Of a stretch of DNA of 64,000 nucleotides, positions 42,884-55,299 are shown in pieces. The DNA is from Moniliophthora roreri (lineage: Eukaryota; Basidiomycota; Agaricomycetes; Agaricales; Marasmiaceae). The notes under the pieces are model-generated. The model searched no databases. It was not told the origin of the DNA and worked only from the letters and a program-made list of their open reading frames with translations. A program made the position numbers and the translations under genes. The stretch is taken from positions 3,038,001 to 3,102,000 of the forward strand of contig LATX02000001.1 of the NCBI GenBank assembly GCA_001466705.2, read 5' to 3'. The stretch's first letter is position 1, and each line of letters starts with the position of its first letter.

Positions 42884-44708
42884 ATGTCGAGCTCACTGTC
42901 CTCAGTCGTTTCCAATCTAGTTCGAGCGCAAATGGGGACATCTGTCTCTCCTACTGTCACTGACGACGATCTGGATCGCCATGTCAGGGAATTGATCATT
43001 AAAGATGCTAAGAAGCGTGCAGAGAAATATGGTCAACAGGGCATAAGAGCCTATCTTGCTAGCGGGTTGTGAGTAGTATTTTTTTTTTCAAACCGACTTG
43101 ACTCAAATCCGTTGACATTTGGTTCTTTTTAGGTCGGATAGTAATGCACCGAAAGCAAACAAACGATTTCTATCCTCCATTATTCGAAGTACAGACGACC
43201 ATAACAAGACAATTTTGAAAGCACAAGCTCTCGCAGCCGAGGAAACTAAACGTGAAAGACGGGAGAATGAGATTCGGGAGAGGAAGGCTCGAGCAGAAGA
43301 GGCCGTAGCGGCGGAGAAGAGGAGAAGGTCGAACAGACGTTACGATGATTCTGGAAGGTGGGACAGGTGGGATGGACGGACATCTGATAGGAAACGGAAG
43401 CATCGAAATTGGGAAACTTGGAAGGGAGAAGAGCAGGACGGGGAGGACGAAGACCGGGAAGATGACGATAGATACAGGCAGAGGCATCGGCGAAGCAGTG
43501 GAAGGCACCGTCATTCCCGATCACGCTCTGACGAACGAGATAAAGACAGACACAGGCATGAGCGCAGGTCTTCCCATAAACGTCCACGAAGCAGGGAGAG
43601 GCACTCTGGTTCCTCGAGGCGTCACCATAAACGCCACCGGACAAGGTCACCAGACAATCCAGGAGATGAAGAGGACACACGTTCTGATGCAGGTGCATCC
43701 AGAAAACATCGGAAACAAGACGAAGAACGCTCCTCGAGACGTAAAAGTCGCAGATCCCGGTCACGAAGCCTGTCCTCTTCGCATCGTTGGTCTGAAAGCG
43801 AGGAACCCCACCGTAGACGCCCAGGGGACGAAGGACATCAAAGAGACAGGGAAGTACCCAGCACGTCACAGTGCAAAGAAAGAGGCAAAAGGAAGCGATA
43901 TGCCTTGTCATCGGATTCGGAGGAAGACGTCGCAGACAGAGAACCGAGGCGAACCCACAGACGCACACGTAGTCCTTCATCGCACGACTCCGAATATTAC
44001 TCAACCAATCATTCCACTTCCTCGACCTCTAAATCCCAACGCGAGCAAAATGCCGAGCTTGCGAAGCTGGTTCGCTCCACTCAAGAGAAGCAACGAGAAG
44101 ACGAATTCGTGGTCGGTTCTTCCAAGGACAGCCAAGATGTGCCTCCCCAGACATCATCCGCCGATGCCACACCGAATCATTCTGTCTCGCCAGAACCTAA
44201 ATCCAGGGCTAGTACTACCCACAACGTTGTTTGCAGAAGGAACTCTTCTTCGACATTATCAGACAACGGTGACGACGACCGCATGTCCATCTCTCGCTCG
44301 CCATCTCCAGGACCACATCCCACCACCAAAGTTCCGTCCAAAATGGACAGGTATTTTGAGGAGTCGTATGATCCTCGATTAGATGTCGCTCCTCTCAGCA
44401 TGCCCAAGGTTCCCGCCACCGGACTTATTGACAATGCAGAGTTTGAGGGCTGGGACGCCATGCTTGAACTCATTCGCCTACGAAGAGAAGATAAAGTGGA
44501 GAAGAAGCGGCTGGAGCGCATGGGTTTGAGCAAGGATGAGATCAAGCAGAGCATGTTTGGTACTTCGACTGCGATTGCTGGACAGAGCAGTATTGGCAGT
44601 AGTGCCGCACAGGACAGATGGAGCTCGGAGGGCTCAAGTATCATGGATATTCAGTATAAGAAACGTGGCAGTGTCCGAGAGTGGGACATGGGTAAAGAAG
44701 GATTCTAG
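42884..44708 (+). CDS. RS-rich nuclear protein, NKAPD1-like motif
   Basis: Two exons, 42884..43068 and 43133..44708 (1761 nt), give 586 residues. The N-terminal ~95 residues form an ordered helical part containing SSIIRSTDDHNKTILKAQ; this I-R-x-T-D-x-H-N-K core resembles the start of the NKAPD1 (C11orf57) family as I remember it, with modest certainty. Residues about 100-330 are an Arg/Ser/His/Lys/Glu-rich low-complexity region with many RS, SR and RH pairs, as in splicing-speckle proteins. A Ser-rich linker follows, then a conserved-looking C-terminal block (GWDAMLELIRLRREDKVEKK). The composition suggests a nuclear role in RNA processing; no enzyme motif is seen. A large overlapping frame in +1 (43345-44382) is a shadow caused by the repetitive codons. 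Confidence 0.75.
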
Positions 44709-45720
44709 CCTCTATTTGTTAGTACACGTTTTTATTGCAGTAGTTGTAGCACACGTATAACACAATTGGGTTTGTTCAGTTGATGCCACTGGGCGCTTAT
44801 TTCGGATATACGGCGAAACTTGCTTGCCGCCCTAGGCCTATCTTAGCATCTATCCAGGAAAAACCGATCTTCCGGACACAACGCTCATGTCCTGATCTCT
44901 CGAAATCACCATTACTTGGCGCAGCTATCGTTCTGGCGCACTGCCTCGCGGGCCATCTGGAAATCTAGTTTTTTTTTTTTAGCAATCTTTTACAGCCCAA
45001 AATGGCCCAATATCGGTCATGATTGACGACCTTTGCGGTCGAGGAAACACCACTGTTCTCAGAGTCAAGTTTCCCTGCTCCAGTCCAACTCATCGCTGTC
45101 TGTTATTGGGAGGGGGGGGGGGCATAATTTCATCCAGAGGAATAGAATACTCAGGTAAAATCACAATTTTCTTTCAACTTACCTTTTCTGCCAAGCCTCT
45201 TGGAAACTTTCATCGCATTTACGACGCGTGTGCCGTTTTTGGTTTGGTTTCGTGCACGCTGACAATTCTACAGGGCGCCGTATTTGTCCTGGAGCACATC
45301 TCGCCCACACAGACAGTCTTCTTAAATATCATAAACATACTTACTGTGTTTGATATTAGCCCAGAACCCGATGGTAATGGAATGCCCATCGAAGCCGCCG
45401 ATCGAGTTTGTTGGCAGTAGTATCACGGCATGAATGCACTCAGGCGGCTTCGCCTTTCTCGATAATGACAGGTATGTTTACTGTAACCATTCAAATGTCG
45501 CATAACGCCACAAGCACCGCATCTACTCGAAACTCTGGGGATATCCGACGGAAGTGTACCGACTGAAAATAGGATCAAACCAAATCCGTAGTCGTAGTAT
45601 CAACAATATTCTGCCTTCAATCTTCAGCTTCGTACATCTGTATCATGGTGAATGATTCACCGCATCGTAAATATGCGCGTCGTACCACCTAGTATCAGGA
45701 AAAGTCTAAAACCCAATTGT
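44709..45720. other. Convergent intergenic interval
   Basis: About 1 kb between the RS-rich gene and the importin gene, whose stops face each other. A 133-codon plus-strand frame (45019-45420) has hydrophobic stretches but no recognised family, and it includes a run of G at 45113-45122. No gene is called. Confidence 0.35.
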
Positions 45721-48700
45721 CTAATTCCCAGTCACCGCCTTCTGTACAACCAGCATCTCTTCAGCAGAAAGCTGATCCACGATGCTGGAGAACTGATTGG
45801 TATTTCTGGTAGCGCATTCCCGGAGGAACGTAATGAGATGCCCCTGAAGAAATAATCAATCACGATCAAGACCTCAGAAGGCAAATGATCAACATACCTG
45901 CATGTCCATCTGAGAGATTGGATCATTCTTCAGATCCTCATCATCATTGTCATCCAGAATATCATCATTATCAAAAGCCATGCCCTTTGGGCCAATAAGC
46001 TCTGACAAGAATTCAAACTCGCTGTCTTTACGAGCAGAGGCTCCTGTATCCGCCCAGTCTTCGTCCTGTGATATCAGCAATTGGACGTTAATTGCATTTT
46101 CGACGAACATAGCCATGTTCATAAGAGCTGTCACTCACTCCATCATCAGAGTCAACGTCGACAGCGTCTTCCTGTGCGCCTCCCATTGTAGCCGATTCTC
46201 CACCTGATTGCACCTCATGAAGTAAAATTTTGATGGCCTTGACAGGGAACGGGATGGATGTAAATTCAGTTGGCACTGTTATGAACAAGAGTCAGATCAT
46301 CATTGTCCACGTTCCGGCGCAAAGACGCGTACTGGTCTTGCTCTTTGACCTAGTCATGATGACTAACACGAAGGGAGTGTGGAATGAGATTTATGGATAT
46401 GGGATAAAACCTGAGCACCAAAAAAACTCACCATTTTTAGTTTCCGGCTTCATTATGATATCACCCTTCACCATAAGCGTCTGCAAACTTGGGTGCTCTG
46501 ACACGAACAACTGCGTCAGTGCCATCGTACTGCTCCTCGACTGCCAGAATCCTTGGAAGGTTTCGGCATTTTCACACCATGTCTGAATCAGAACGTCAAG
46601 GCCTGTGCGACCCTGCACATTCATTTCTTCCAACAATGTAAGAACGGTATCGCGTTGACTGTTGATGAGAAATGCAAATGGGATCACCAAACTCTAGTAA
46701 TGTGATTGAACGTCTGTTAGTACAAGCCCCCCCTATCAAATAAAGCAACGTCTCACCTGTATAAATGTGGCGGTTTTCGCGGTGAGCATACGCGTTACCA
46801 TGGCATGAAGAAGCTCAGGCAGCACAGGAAGGACTCGGTCCCCAGCACGACGGAGTAGATGGATGACCAACTCTCCCATGGTCAGACCGGCCGATTCGTC
46901 ATCGCCTTGGAGAATCTTCGCGACGAGCCGGAGGACGTGATCTAAGCCGCCCTGCGTACCATCGCTCCAATTGAGCAGTTGAGCACAGTCTTTACGAATG
47001 ACGAGCGTGAGACAAGTGATTCCGTTCTGCAAGCAAGCATTCATTCAGTCTTTCAGTTTCAAATGCGGAGGACAAAAATTATATTGTATACCTGAAGAAC
47101 ATCGCGATCTTCGGCCTCTGCCAGACACTTGAATAGGATTGGTGCGAGAAGTTCGAAAAAGCCGTCACCAAGGCCATCTGAAGAAGCTCGAATCAAGCTG
47201 CTTACGAGCTCAATAGCTGAGCTAGTAATGTAAGACTGATCTTGCGTTGCAACCGTCATGGACATGACGAGAGAAGGAAGCGTCTGTTTGACCACTGCCT
47301 CATAGATGCCAGGTGCTTTGGAAGCAGCCAAAGAGTTCAAGATGTCTGGGAAGATGGAAAGGAAGATGGGGTCTACACAGTAACAGAGGTGTAACCGAGA
47401 TGAACGGATAATCATGATCATAATAACACTTGCCTTTGTTGTTTTTGGTCCATACTTCTAGCGTCGCCATGACCAATGACTGAGCCAAATCGGTACTTAA
47501 CCATTTTCCTTCATCGACTTCCAAGACAACCGAAAGCGTCTCCAAAACGAGTGACAAAGTATCTTCAGACGTTACGAGCAAGAAAGGCCCAAGGTCTTTC
47601 GCAATCCGCGGGATAAACGGAGTGAGAGCCGAATCGTCCGAGCCTACGCAGAAACTAAAGCACAATTAGCGTTTCTTGGAGAAGCAAGAAAGGAAACACA
47701 CTTGTGTACTGCCTTGACCGCGGAAACCTTAATAGGGATTCCAGCATCGCTCGCCTCGATAACTTGGACTGCCGCGTTAAGGTATTGCCCGGCTAATTGG
47801 ACGGGGAGTAACTTAGCGTATTGACTTGCAAATACGAAACCCCTTCCTTGCAGAAACGGGAACTCTGCGCAGGCATTCGAAATGAGACATTGACGGATCG
47901 TCATGAGAGGCATATGAACTAACCCGCTTGCCCAAGTATTGAGGGAATCACATTGCTCAGCAGTGATTCAATGTCAATAGGCTTGTTGCGACCAGACTCT
48001 TGTTCGTCCTCGATACATTCCTGTATTGTGTCTGCTTGCGAACCCACAGCTGCAAGAGCAGCTTCCAAAGGACGCCACCTGTGAATTGAAGGTCATTACT
48101 ACTCTTTTGATACTCGAGATGTCCATCTACCAATCGCGGTTTCCGGAGTTGCGAGCATGTTCCGAGGAACCTACAACTTGCTGGGTCACGCTGTGGCAAA
48201 TGGCAGTAGCCTGGGCCGGGTTTCTGTCCATTAAGACCTAATGCCAATGTTCAGATCGTGTTTAATGTGTAGTCGAAAGACTTACAGTAAGCAAGTCAAG
48301 CCCGGCAACGCGGACGCTGTAATTCGCGAGGTCATCGTCCTCCTGAGCAACGAAGGCGTTTGCATTGCTTCCCCATGTCTCCTCATCCTCTTCCGTCATT
48401 TGGATGTAGTCAAAGACAGCCGAAACCAGAGCTGCGGACTTGTCGCCACCGAACCAATCTCGAGCCCTGCCGCCCCGAGCTATAGCACTCACAAAGTCCA
48501 TGGCGGTGGTGATCAGTTGCGGCAACTCAATAGGCTCGTCTTCAGACGACGCTGGGACTGATTCTGCAACCGCGATATAACACTGATTGAAAGTAGGGTA
48601 AACCGTGGCGAGATGGTTAAGAGCGGCAGCGAGGAGATCAGGGAGATATGGAACAATTGCTCTGGGGAAGGACGTGTGGATCGTGTCTAAAGCCTGAAGA

Positions 48701-49807
48701 CCAATCTCAGCGAATAACATGATGCCAATCGGGCCACGCTTACCTTGAACACTTGGATTCTAACAGCCAGACCGTCCCAGTTAGTGCCACTGATGTCTTG
48801 TTTCGGATCCATGTTCAGAAGCACCTTGAATGCTTCGAGCCACACAGGAAGAACGGAGGCGATAGCTTCTTTCACGGCCTGTGGGTGTTGTTCCTTAACC
48901 ATAAAAAGTGAGATGACACATTGGCGGAAAACTGAGATCGTCCTGGAGCGCGTAAGAGGCGTTTGCGTCTAAGAAAAACGTCAGTCTGGTTTGGTAAATG
49001 ATGTGTTTAGGACGCACTTCTGGCGAACCTAGGATAGACAGTAAAACTGGTAACAGATCGCGGAGGACAGGAAGGATCTGGTCCTCAGTAAGGTCGTTGT
49101 TGATAAATTCCGCGAAAACTTGCATAGCTCCGTGGACGGAATTGGGAGAGTTTGAAGAGATGAGGTTGATCAGAGATGTAAGAAGATCGGGATATTCATC
49201 TGGCCAGTCGCAGTTGGCGACTGAAGAGAGGGTATGGGCCTAGGAACGTGAATTTCTTCGGTTCATGAAAGTCGAATGGCTCCCAACTCACGCATAGCGA
49301 GCGAATTTTTCGTGCAGGATCAGAAAGGCCGTGGAATACCGCTTGTCGGATTTGTGATTTGATCTGCAGGGGGTTGCGGAGGATCGGGCCATTAAAACTG
49401 GTAGCTCAAATCAAAGCTACCACTCACCTCTGCCGGTGGTGCAGATCCCTTGAACGTCGAGAAGAACGGAGACCATCTTTCTCTAACATATTTTCGTAGG
49501 ACAATACTTGCAGAGTACTTGATAAACAGTCATCAAGACGCGTTTCTCTCAGACTACACGCGGAATACTCATCTGTCGCAAGTTTATATCCGCATCCTGA
49601 GTAATTGCGAGCTGCGATAAGGCTAGACCAGTCTCTGTCGCGAGTGAAGCACGAAATGAATCAACATTTTCTTTCTCCACGGAACACGGATTACGCACCT
49701 GGGGAGGTCATGAACTCCGCCAGCTTTAACTCTGCAGCCATTCGGACATTTGGATCTGAGCTGAGAGTTGATGAGAGGCATTCTGCGATATTTGAGGGTG
49801 AGGACAT
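45721..49807 (-). CDS. KAP114: Importin-9 / Kap114 karyopherin
   Basis: The coding span runs from ATG at 49807 to TAG at 45721, with many short introns; the expected size is about 1,000 residues, as in the family. The N-terminus (MSSPSNIAECLSSTLSSDPN..) leads into the importin-beta N-terminal pattern: VRMAAELKLAEFM, then LRKYVRERWSPFF and, later, NDLTEDQILPVLRDLLPVLL. HEAT-like helices follow over the whole length. Near the end an acidic loop (DDILDDNDDEDL) is followed by KNDPISQMDMQ and GHLITFLRECATRN, the typical end of importin-9/Kap114. These receptors carry histones, TBP and ribosomal proteins into the nucleus and bind Ran-GTP; this is family knowledge. Visible exon junctions include an intron after DMQ (45845-45900 region) and one after FMTSP. 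It diverges from the membrane protein gene at 50171. Confidence 0.88.
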
Positions 49808-50170
49808 GATGGAAGAGGATGGAAGATGCACGCGTCGGTGACGGGTGTGACGGCTTTTTCACCTCAGTACCACTTCAGTACTCCCATTCCCCTTATACTA
49901 TGGATGAGTACCAAATTTCTTTGCTCTTCCTTCGAGCTGTATTCTCTTGCGAAAATTGACCTCAGATGATGGTGGGAGGCGTATCTTTTTATCAGAATTC
50001 TCCATACTGGAGACCGTTATTACTGCTGAAGCCATCCGATCACCACTAATTTCCATCTCCTGTCTACTACCAAATGCTGCTCCTATGCGGCAAGGGGGCT
50101 ATATAGCTCCCTGCGATCCAAGGTATGACTTATTTCTTCTTTCTTCTCTAATCCGACGTCTCTCTCCTTT
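49808..50170. other. Divergent promoter interval
   Basis: About 360 bp between the Kap114 gene and the membrane protein gene. An extra 5' exon of the membrane protein gene could lie here, since short open stretches (for example after ATG at 49965) reach possible donors, but the evidence is weak. Confidence 0.35.
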
Positions 50171-51263
50171 ATGGTTGCCTTCCTTATGTCCCGCTTCACC
50201 AAAGATGTCGCAATCCGATTTGCGGGCTTCGCCAGTTTGGTCCTCAGCATTGTCTTCCAGATGGAATGGATGATTTTGGAACAACAGGCTTATCCTTCCC
50301 CTTCATATTCCGTCCATACAAGCTACCTTTATCCTGCCTATGTATTACAGCTTATTCTTCAATCCTGGTGGTTGATTGAATACACTACAATTTCGAGTTC
50401 GGAGGAAAATCCTGGACACGTCGCTCCCAAGGACCGGGACGAAGAGCAGAGACCTCTTCCCGGAGAAAGCAAAACAACAAAGACGCCATCGGTCTGTCAA
50501 TTGTACATGCCGATTCTAGTTCTTTCCAACATTTGCATGGGTACGTTCAGATTGGCTTTCGTTTCGAAGCCCGGCACTGACCAGATACAGTTGCTTGGAC
50601 CATCGCTTGTACAGTTCAGCTTTACGCGCTCGGATTGGCGTTCTTGGCCTTCAGTGCTTGCGTTCAGCTCTCTGGTATCTTTGGTGCCTTGCAAGTGATA
50701 AAACAATCTTATCAGGAGCGTTCAAGATCGACAGTTGTTTTGGCAAAAGTCAATGCTGCTTATACAATTATGTACCTTTGGAAGACCTGGGGAATGATGG
50801 AGGTGAGTTGCTGACCCCATAGCATAGTCGAAACGGCTTTCTGACTTGTTCATGGCAGACATCCACTACGCCGCCCACACTGCAACTCTTTCATAGTGCT
50901 GGTATCTTCATCCTGCTTGCAAGCATTATTTCTCCCTTAAAGAGGAATTCACACTAACATCCGTCGTATTAGACACTTGCATCAGGTCCAGATCCGACTT
51001 TTGGCCTTTTCTTGATCTATGTGCTTGCTGCACTGTACAATGGTCCTTCGATGAGCCTTGCCTGGCACGACACGTTCTTCTGGACTGCAGCCGTTTTGTC
51101 TGCCCTTGTCGTGATAGACCCTATTGTCTTCCTTGTACATGACTGTTATGCCGTCGAGGAGGAGGATATTGAAGTTGCGGGTGAACACATGGTGGACATT
51201 TTCACCTCGGACATGAAGGAACATGCTGGTCCCGAAGACATCCCGGGGTCCTTACCTCTCTAG
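50171..51263 (+). CDS. Unrecognised multi-pass membrane protein, 302 aa
   Basis: Four exons fit 50171..50540, 50585..50802, 50859..50901, 50986..51263 (909 nt). I do not recognise the family. About six to seven hydrophobic segments can be seen: FAGFASLVLSIVFQMEW, YLYPAYVLQLILQSWWLIEY, MPILVLSNICMDTVAWTIAC, ALGLAFLAFSACVQLSGIFG, VNAAYTIMYLWKTW, FGLFLIYVLAALYNGPS and FFWTAAVLSALVVIDPIVFL. A charged loop (about residues 80-110) separates the second and third. The last 40 residues are soluble and very acidic (VEEEDIEVAGEH..), with a Met/Asp/Glu mix. The start at 50171 is the first ATG of the long frame; an upstream exon is possible. No catalytic motif is visible, so transporter, receptor or structural roles are all open. 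Confidence 0.7.
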
Positions 51264-51612
51264 GTGTTGACGGAAACTCCTTGGACTTCGCCTGGGACAT
51301 GGCCGTCGGTGGACCTGGTGCGTCGAATGATCATTATCCGCCGGGGTGCTGGTCGTTCCAAGTAGTAGAGTATATAGACTGTAGCAGCAGATCTGCACAT
51401 GAACATGCTCCTTTCTAACTCAATCATGCAATTGAATACCTACAATAGTAGCTATAGGCAAGCTAGCAGATCCCATTACCGGTATTGCATCACGCGAAAG
51501 CCAATAAAAAATCATGTGAAAGACAAGCCTGCATATGGGGGCTACAAAGTTATACTCATCGTTCTGCACGCCTTGCTTTTCTACCCCACCACCACCACAT
51601 CAAACCATTACC
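51264..51612. other. Intergenic
   Basis: About 350 bp holding the 3' end of the membrane protein transcript and the promoter of the SCP2 gene. Nothing else was recognised. Confidence 0.35.
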
Positions 51613-52246
51613 ATGTCTGACCTCAAAGTTGACGGATTCAAGGCGAGTTTTTACAGCCGCTGTCCGAACAAGTGCATTAAGCGATATGTATTTGACTAGG
51701 CTTCCGAACTTATTGCTGCCATTGGCCAGGCTACCCAATCGTGGTCAGAGCAAGAGAAGCAGTCGCAAATCAAGAAGGTACCGCTAACTTCACCCAGGGA
51801 TTCCTCCCATAAGACATGCTGATTACCTTTTCGTATCTTCAAGACAAACGGTATCTTTGAACTCGTCGTCAAGAATGCGGAAGGAAAAGAAGCTACATGG
51901 ACAATCGACCTGAAGAAGAAAGGAGAGGTTACAAAGGGCCCTGCAAAACCCAAGGCAGATGTCACTATTACCCTCGGTGACGACGTACTCGTGAATTTGG
52001 CTACGGGAAAGGTGCGTTATCGAGCTTGAATTCTCATGGGTACAATATACTGATACCGAGGTGTTCTCGCTCTCCCAGCTTACTGGACAAAAGGCATTCA
52101 TGACCGGCAAGCTCAAGACAAAGGGAAACATCATGCTCGCTACCAAGCTCGACGGAGTTTTGAAGGTGTGCTTGCAACGTCTGCCCCCATGCCCCACAAT
52201 GACTGACATCTGAATTCAGAGCGCCAAAGCGTCTGCTAAACTATAA
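51613..52246 (+). CDS. SCP2: SCP2-type sterol/lipid carrier, peroxisomal
   Basis: Five exons fit 51613..51642, 51700..51777, 51844..52011, 52079..52165, 52220..52246 (390 nt), giving 129 residues, the usual size of a free SCP2 domain such as yeast-type Pox18. The fold is marked by TNGIFELVVKN, ATWTIDLKKKGEV, ADVTITLGDDVLVNLATGK and LTGQKAFMTGKLKTKGNIMLATKL. The protein ends in SAKL, so AKL serves as a type-1 peroxisomal targeting signal. SCP2 proteins bind acyl-CoA and sterols and support peroxisomal lipid oxidation; this is family knowledge. Its first intron (51643-51699) must use a GC donor (AAG|GCGAGT) to join MSDLKVDGFK to ASELIAAIG in frame. Exons are 30, 78, 168, 87 and 27 nt and all junctions are phase 0. 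Confidence 0.92.
51643..51699 (+). other. GC-AG intron of the SCP2 gene
   Basis: The donor AAG|GCGAGT fits the known GC-donor consensus with strong pairing at other positions, and the acceptor is TGACTAG. No GT donor here gives the right frame into ASELIAAIG. Inferred from frame and protein conservation. Confidence 0.65.
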
Positions 52247-52406
52247 GCAGCATTCACTGTGTATTTATATCCTATAATAAACCATGTAGTATACTACATG
52301 TCCATTACCTCTGGCTCTGGCACCACGACATTCGGTGAACAAGTACTATTAATACAAGTATTAGCAGGATACGAAAGACCTTTATGTGGTATAATGATAC
52401 GACTGT

Positions 52407-54523
52407 TTATTCCCATAATGTCGAAGCAAAGGCGAAAGCTCCCCTCCGTGGAATGTTGGGCTGTTGACCCGTGTGTGGTAGATCTGAGGGCATTGTAGGC
52501 CTTGGATATGCGATTGAGACTTCCATCACCTTCTTCATGAGCTTCATCTCCTTCCTCGACTGCATGTCTTCTTCGGATATAATCATCTTTTCGCGATAGT
52601 AAGCGACATTGAGAGCTCGGAGGGGTGTGGGTTTTGTTACTGCCAAACATTGATCTTCGCCCACTCTCGAGGCGCTGGGGACGACAGTAGGTCGCGCCTG
52701 CCTCGACTTTACAAATTCGACCAATTGACCTTCGGTAAGCGTCTCATGGCATCGAGAAAAGGTGACCCTTTCGAGTACTGGACACAAAGGTGTCAGATTT
52801 TCCGATGACGGTGATAGTTGAAGTAGTAGCTCGTCGGTAATCAGGGATAGCTGTGCCTTCTCCTCAGGCGTCGTATTGATGGTACCCGTCTGGAGAATAG
52901 ATGCGGCACGTTGCCTATCCCGGAGAACGGTCCATAAACACTCATCTACGCTCAGTGATTTGAGCGTCGGGACTGCTTCAAGACACGTGATGAGAGCATC
53001 TCTAGACATGACAAAATTGACGTCCAAGCTCTGAAGCTTGCATTGGGAGCTAAGGAGGAATTGTAGGAAGGGTAAACTGGGAGGAATGAGGGCTCCAGGC
53101 TGATCGATGACGTTTGAGAACCGAATGCGAAGGTTTTGCAGATTCGGGGCACGAATGCCTTCGAAAATGCTGCTGACTTGGGCACCGTAAGTATTGGGCT
53201 GGTTCTGGTCTTGCGCGGCGCTTTGTACCACAACACCGAACGGAGGTGGTCCAATGTCGAATTGAAGCTGTAGATGAAGTGTGTGCAGAAAAGGAAGTGT
53301 TACAGTTTCCGTCACTTCTGGCATCGGGGTATATGGTGGTCGGAAGCCAGCAGTGATACTGACGGAACGAAGGTTGGGTGCGCCCTTGGTCATTACATCC
53401 AACACTTCCTTCGGACTATGGATTGAACCAAGCACTGTTTCCGATTTGAAATGAGTGAGTTTGGACCAGTCCATAGGAATAGCATATATGTTTTGAATGG
53501 GGTCGAGTAACGTTAACTCCTGGAGGGCAGGGGCACGGCATATAAAATCTCCCAGAGGCAACGCTCTTTCCTCCAACTGAGTACCATCTTGCGATCCATC
53601 GATGAGCAGCTGCCGACTGGCAATATCATAATCCACGACGAGGGTTTTGAGCAGCGGTACCTCCTCTGGTTTAACCGTTTCCTCGATAGACGTCAATATG
53701 GCCGATGGAACCCGGAGCATGACGTCTCCCCAACGTTTCCGAAACTCGAATAAAGTATCGAGTATAGATTTGTACATCGTTTGCGCTTGTCTATCTTCAC
53801 GACTAAGGCCCACGACAAGGGAGAATGAGACTGGGAGGGATCCTGATCGCGAAAACCATGTTTTCATGCCCATACTTCGCCTCTCCAGAAGCTGGGAAAA
53901 CGTCTGCTCGTATTTCTGCGGCCGTGGTGGAAGGTAAATATGAAGGGCCGTCCATAATCGTGCTGTCGACAAAGCGACTTCACGCCACCGTTCACACACG
54001 AGAGTAAGAAGCAAAGGGGCTTCGCCAGTACTTCGTGTGGGATTGCGATCATGTGGAAGACAATATAGAAAAATTTCAGAGAGAATTTCATCTGAGTTGT
54101 TGGATAATAAGAGAAGCGGGAACAATCCAAGTAAGGAATAGGACAAGTTAGTATCTCCTGTTTGTAGATCCAAACTTTGCACAAACCTGGAAGCCTCCGA
54201 ATTGGAGAAATGAGGGCCTTGTGACTGTTCACAAATATCTGGAGTCTTTCGCGATGAGAAAGGAGATATGTAAGGGTGGATTTGAGGCGGGATATTTCGG
54301 TATTGAGCCGCGCGAGCTCTTCGAGTGGTTGAATGAGTAATTCGCGTATTTGACCCCTTTCTGCAGCAGATGCGGCATAATTTGTGTTCAATACACTTTT
54401 GAAGTGACTTTCTGTCTGCATGAACATGGCGGTAGTGTCGAAGATGCACAATGGTGGAGGTTCTGGAGAAAGGTGTCGCGGGGGCGGAACCTCTGGGGCT
54501 GTGGGAGCAACATCGATTAGCAT
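52407..54523 (-). CDS. F-box protein (family A), 673 aa
   Basis: Two exons, complement(52407..54091, 54187..54523), sum to 2022 nt. The start ATG at 54523 opens a Pro-rich leader; a second in-frame ATG (MFMQTESHF) is an alternative. A short coiled helix precedes the F-box at about residues 98-150: SPIRRLPDEILSEIFLYCLP .. VCERWREVALSTARLWTALH; the 95-bp intron (54092-54186) falls inside it, right after RRLP. The rest is leucine-rich, with a charged end (REKMIISEEDMQSRKEMKL). It is a clear homologue of the gene at 24459 and its dead copy at 22352. It converges with the SCP2 gene (160 bp between stops). SCF adaptor role by family; target unknown. Confidence 0.85.
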
Positions 54524-55290
54524 GCCTCTCAGCGCAAACACCACCTGAGAAAAACTCTTTTAAACTATCTGCTTTCCCGAGAGCAAACACTACGGCACAT
54601 TGCATTTTCCTTACACTATACCCAGATTCAAACGTCATATGTAACAAGGTGTGGAAAGAGCAGCGTAATCTAAATCGTCATAAGCCCGTCAGTGCCAACA
54701 GCCAATACACTACTTACAGGATTCGCAGTAGTAGTCAACAGAGGACGAAATATGCATACGACGAAGGTCATTTAGGTGTGTTGCAGGACAGAGCGCTCAC
54801 GAAATCTCACCAATATCATTCATTTGCTCAGCATTTGCTTTCGCAGGCTGTCATTAATTCACTGGCAAGCGCCAGGCCGTTTCTGAAGGAAACCTCGCGA
54901 GCCAAGTAGGAACATTGGGAGGTATAAAGGCCATAAAGCTGGTGGTCCTAATGCAGGCTGATTTTATGTCTCAAGGTCGGACATCGTTTGCAAGCATTGG
55001 AGGAGCGGGAAGCCAGGCATGTCGCTGTTCAGTAATTTTCTTGAGGTATGGTGTGCTGAATTACTTGCAGACTTGGAAATGCCGGATCCCTGCAATGTGA
55101 GTATGCGTCGAAATATCGAACAAGCTGCCTAGCTTTGCTTAGTACAACGGGGTTACACAGAATTCATCACCACCTTCGTTGACCGAGTCAATGCAAGAGG
55201 AAAGGGTTTGTGGCAGCTGGCACAATGCAGAAACACATATATTTACTAAAATCTGAATCCACAACTCCAAGGGCAAACTTCGCTGGGCAA
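54524..55290. other. Intergenic
   Basis: About 770 bp before the DUF6535 pseudogene. It should hold the F-box promoter and the 5' part of the pseudogene, which could not be placed. No gene was recognised. Confidence 0.35.
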
Positions 55291-55299
55291 TGCCAGTGA

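Noticed and set aside
43345..44382. 345-codon plus-strand frame and the 252-codon minus-strand frame inside the RS-rich gene
   Set aside because: They arise from repetitive Arg/Ser/His codons of the real gene in other frames; the spliced RS protein explains the stretch.
45019..45420. 133-codon plus-strand frame with hydrophobic stretches
   Set aside because: It spans a G homopolymer, shows no family signal and lies in the convergent interval between two 3' ends.
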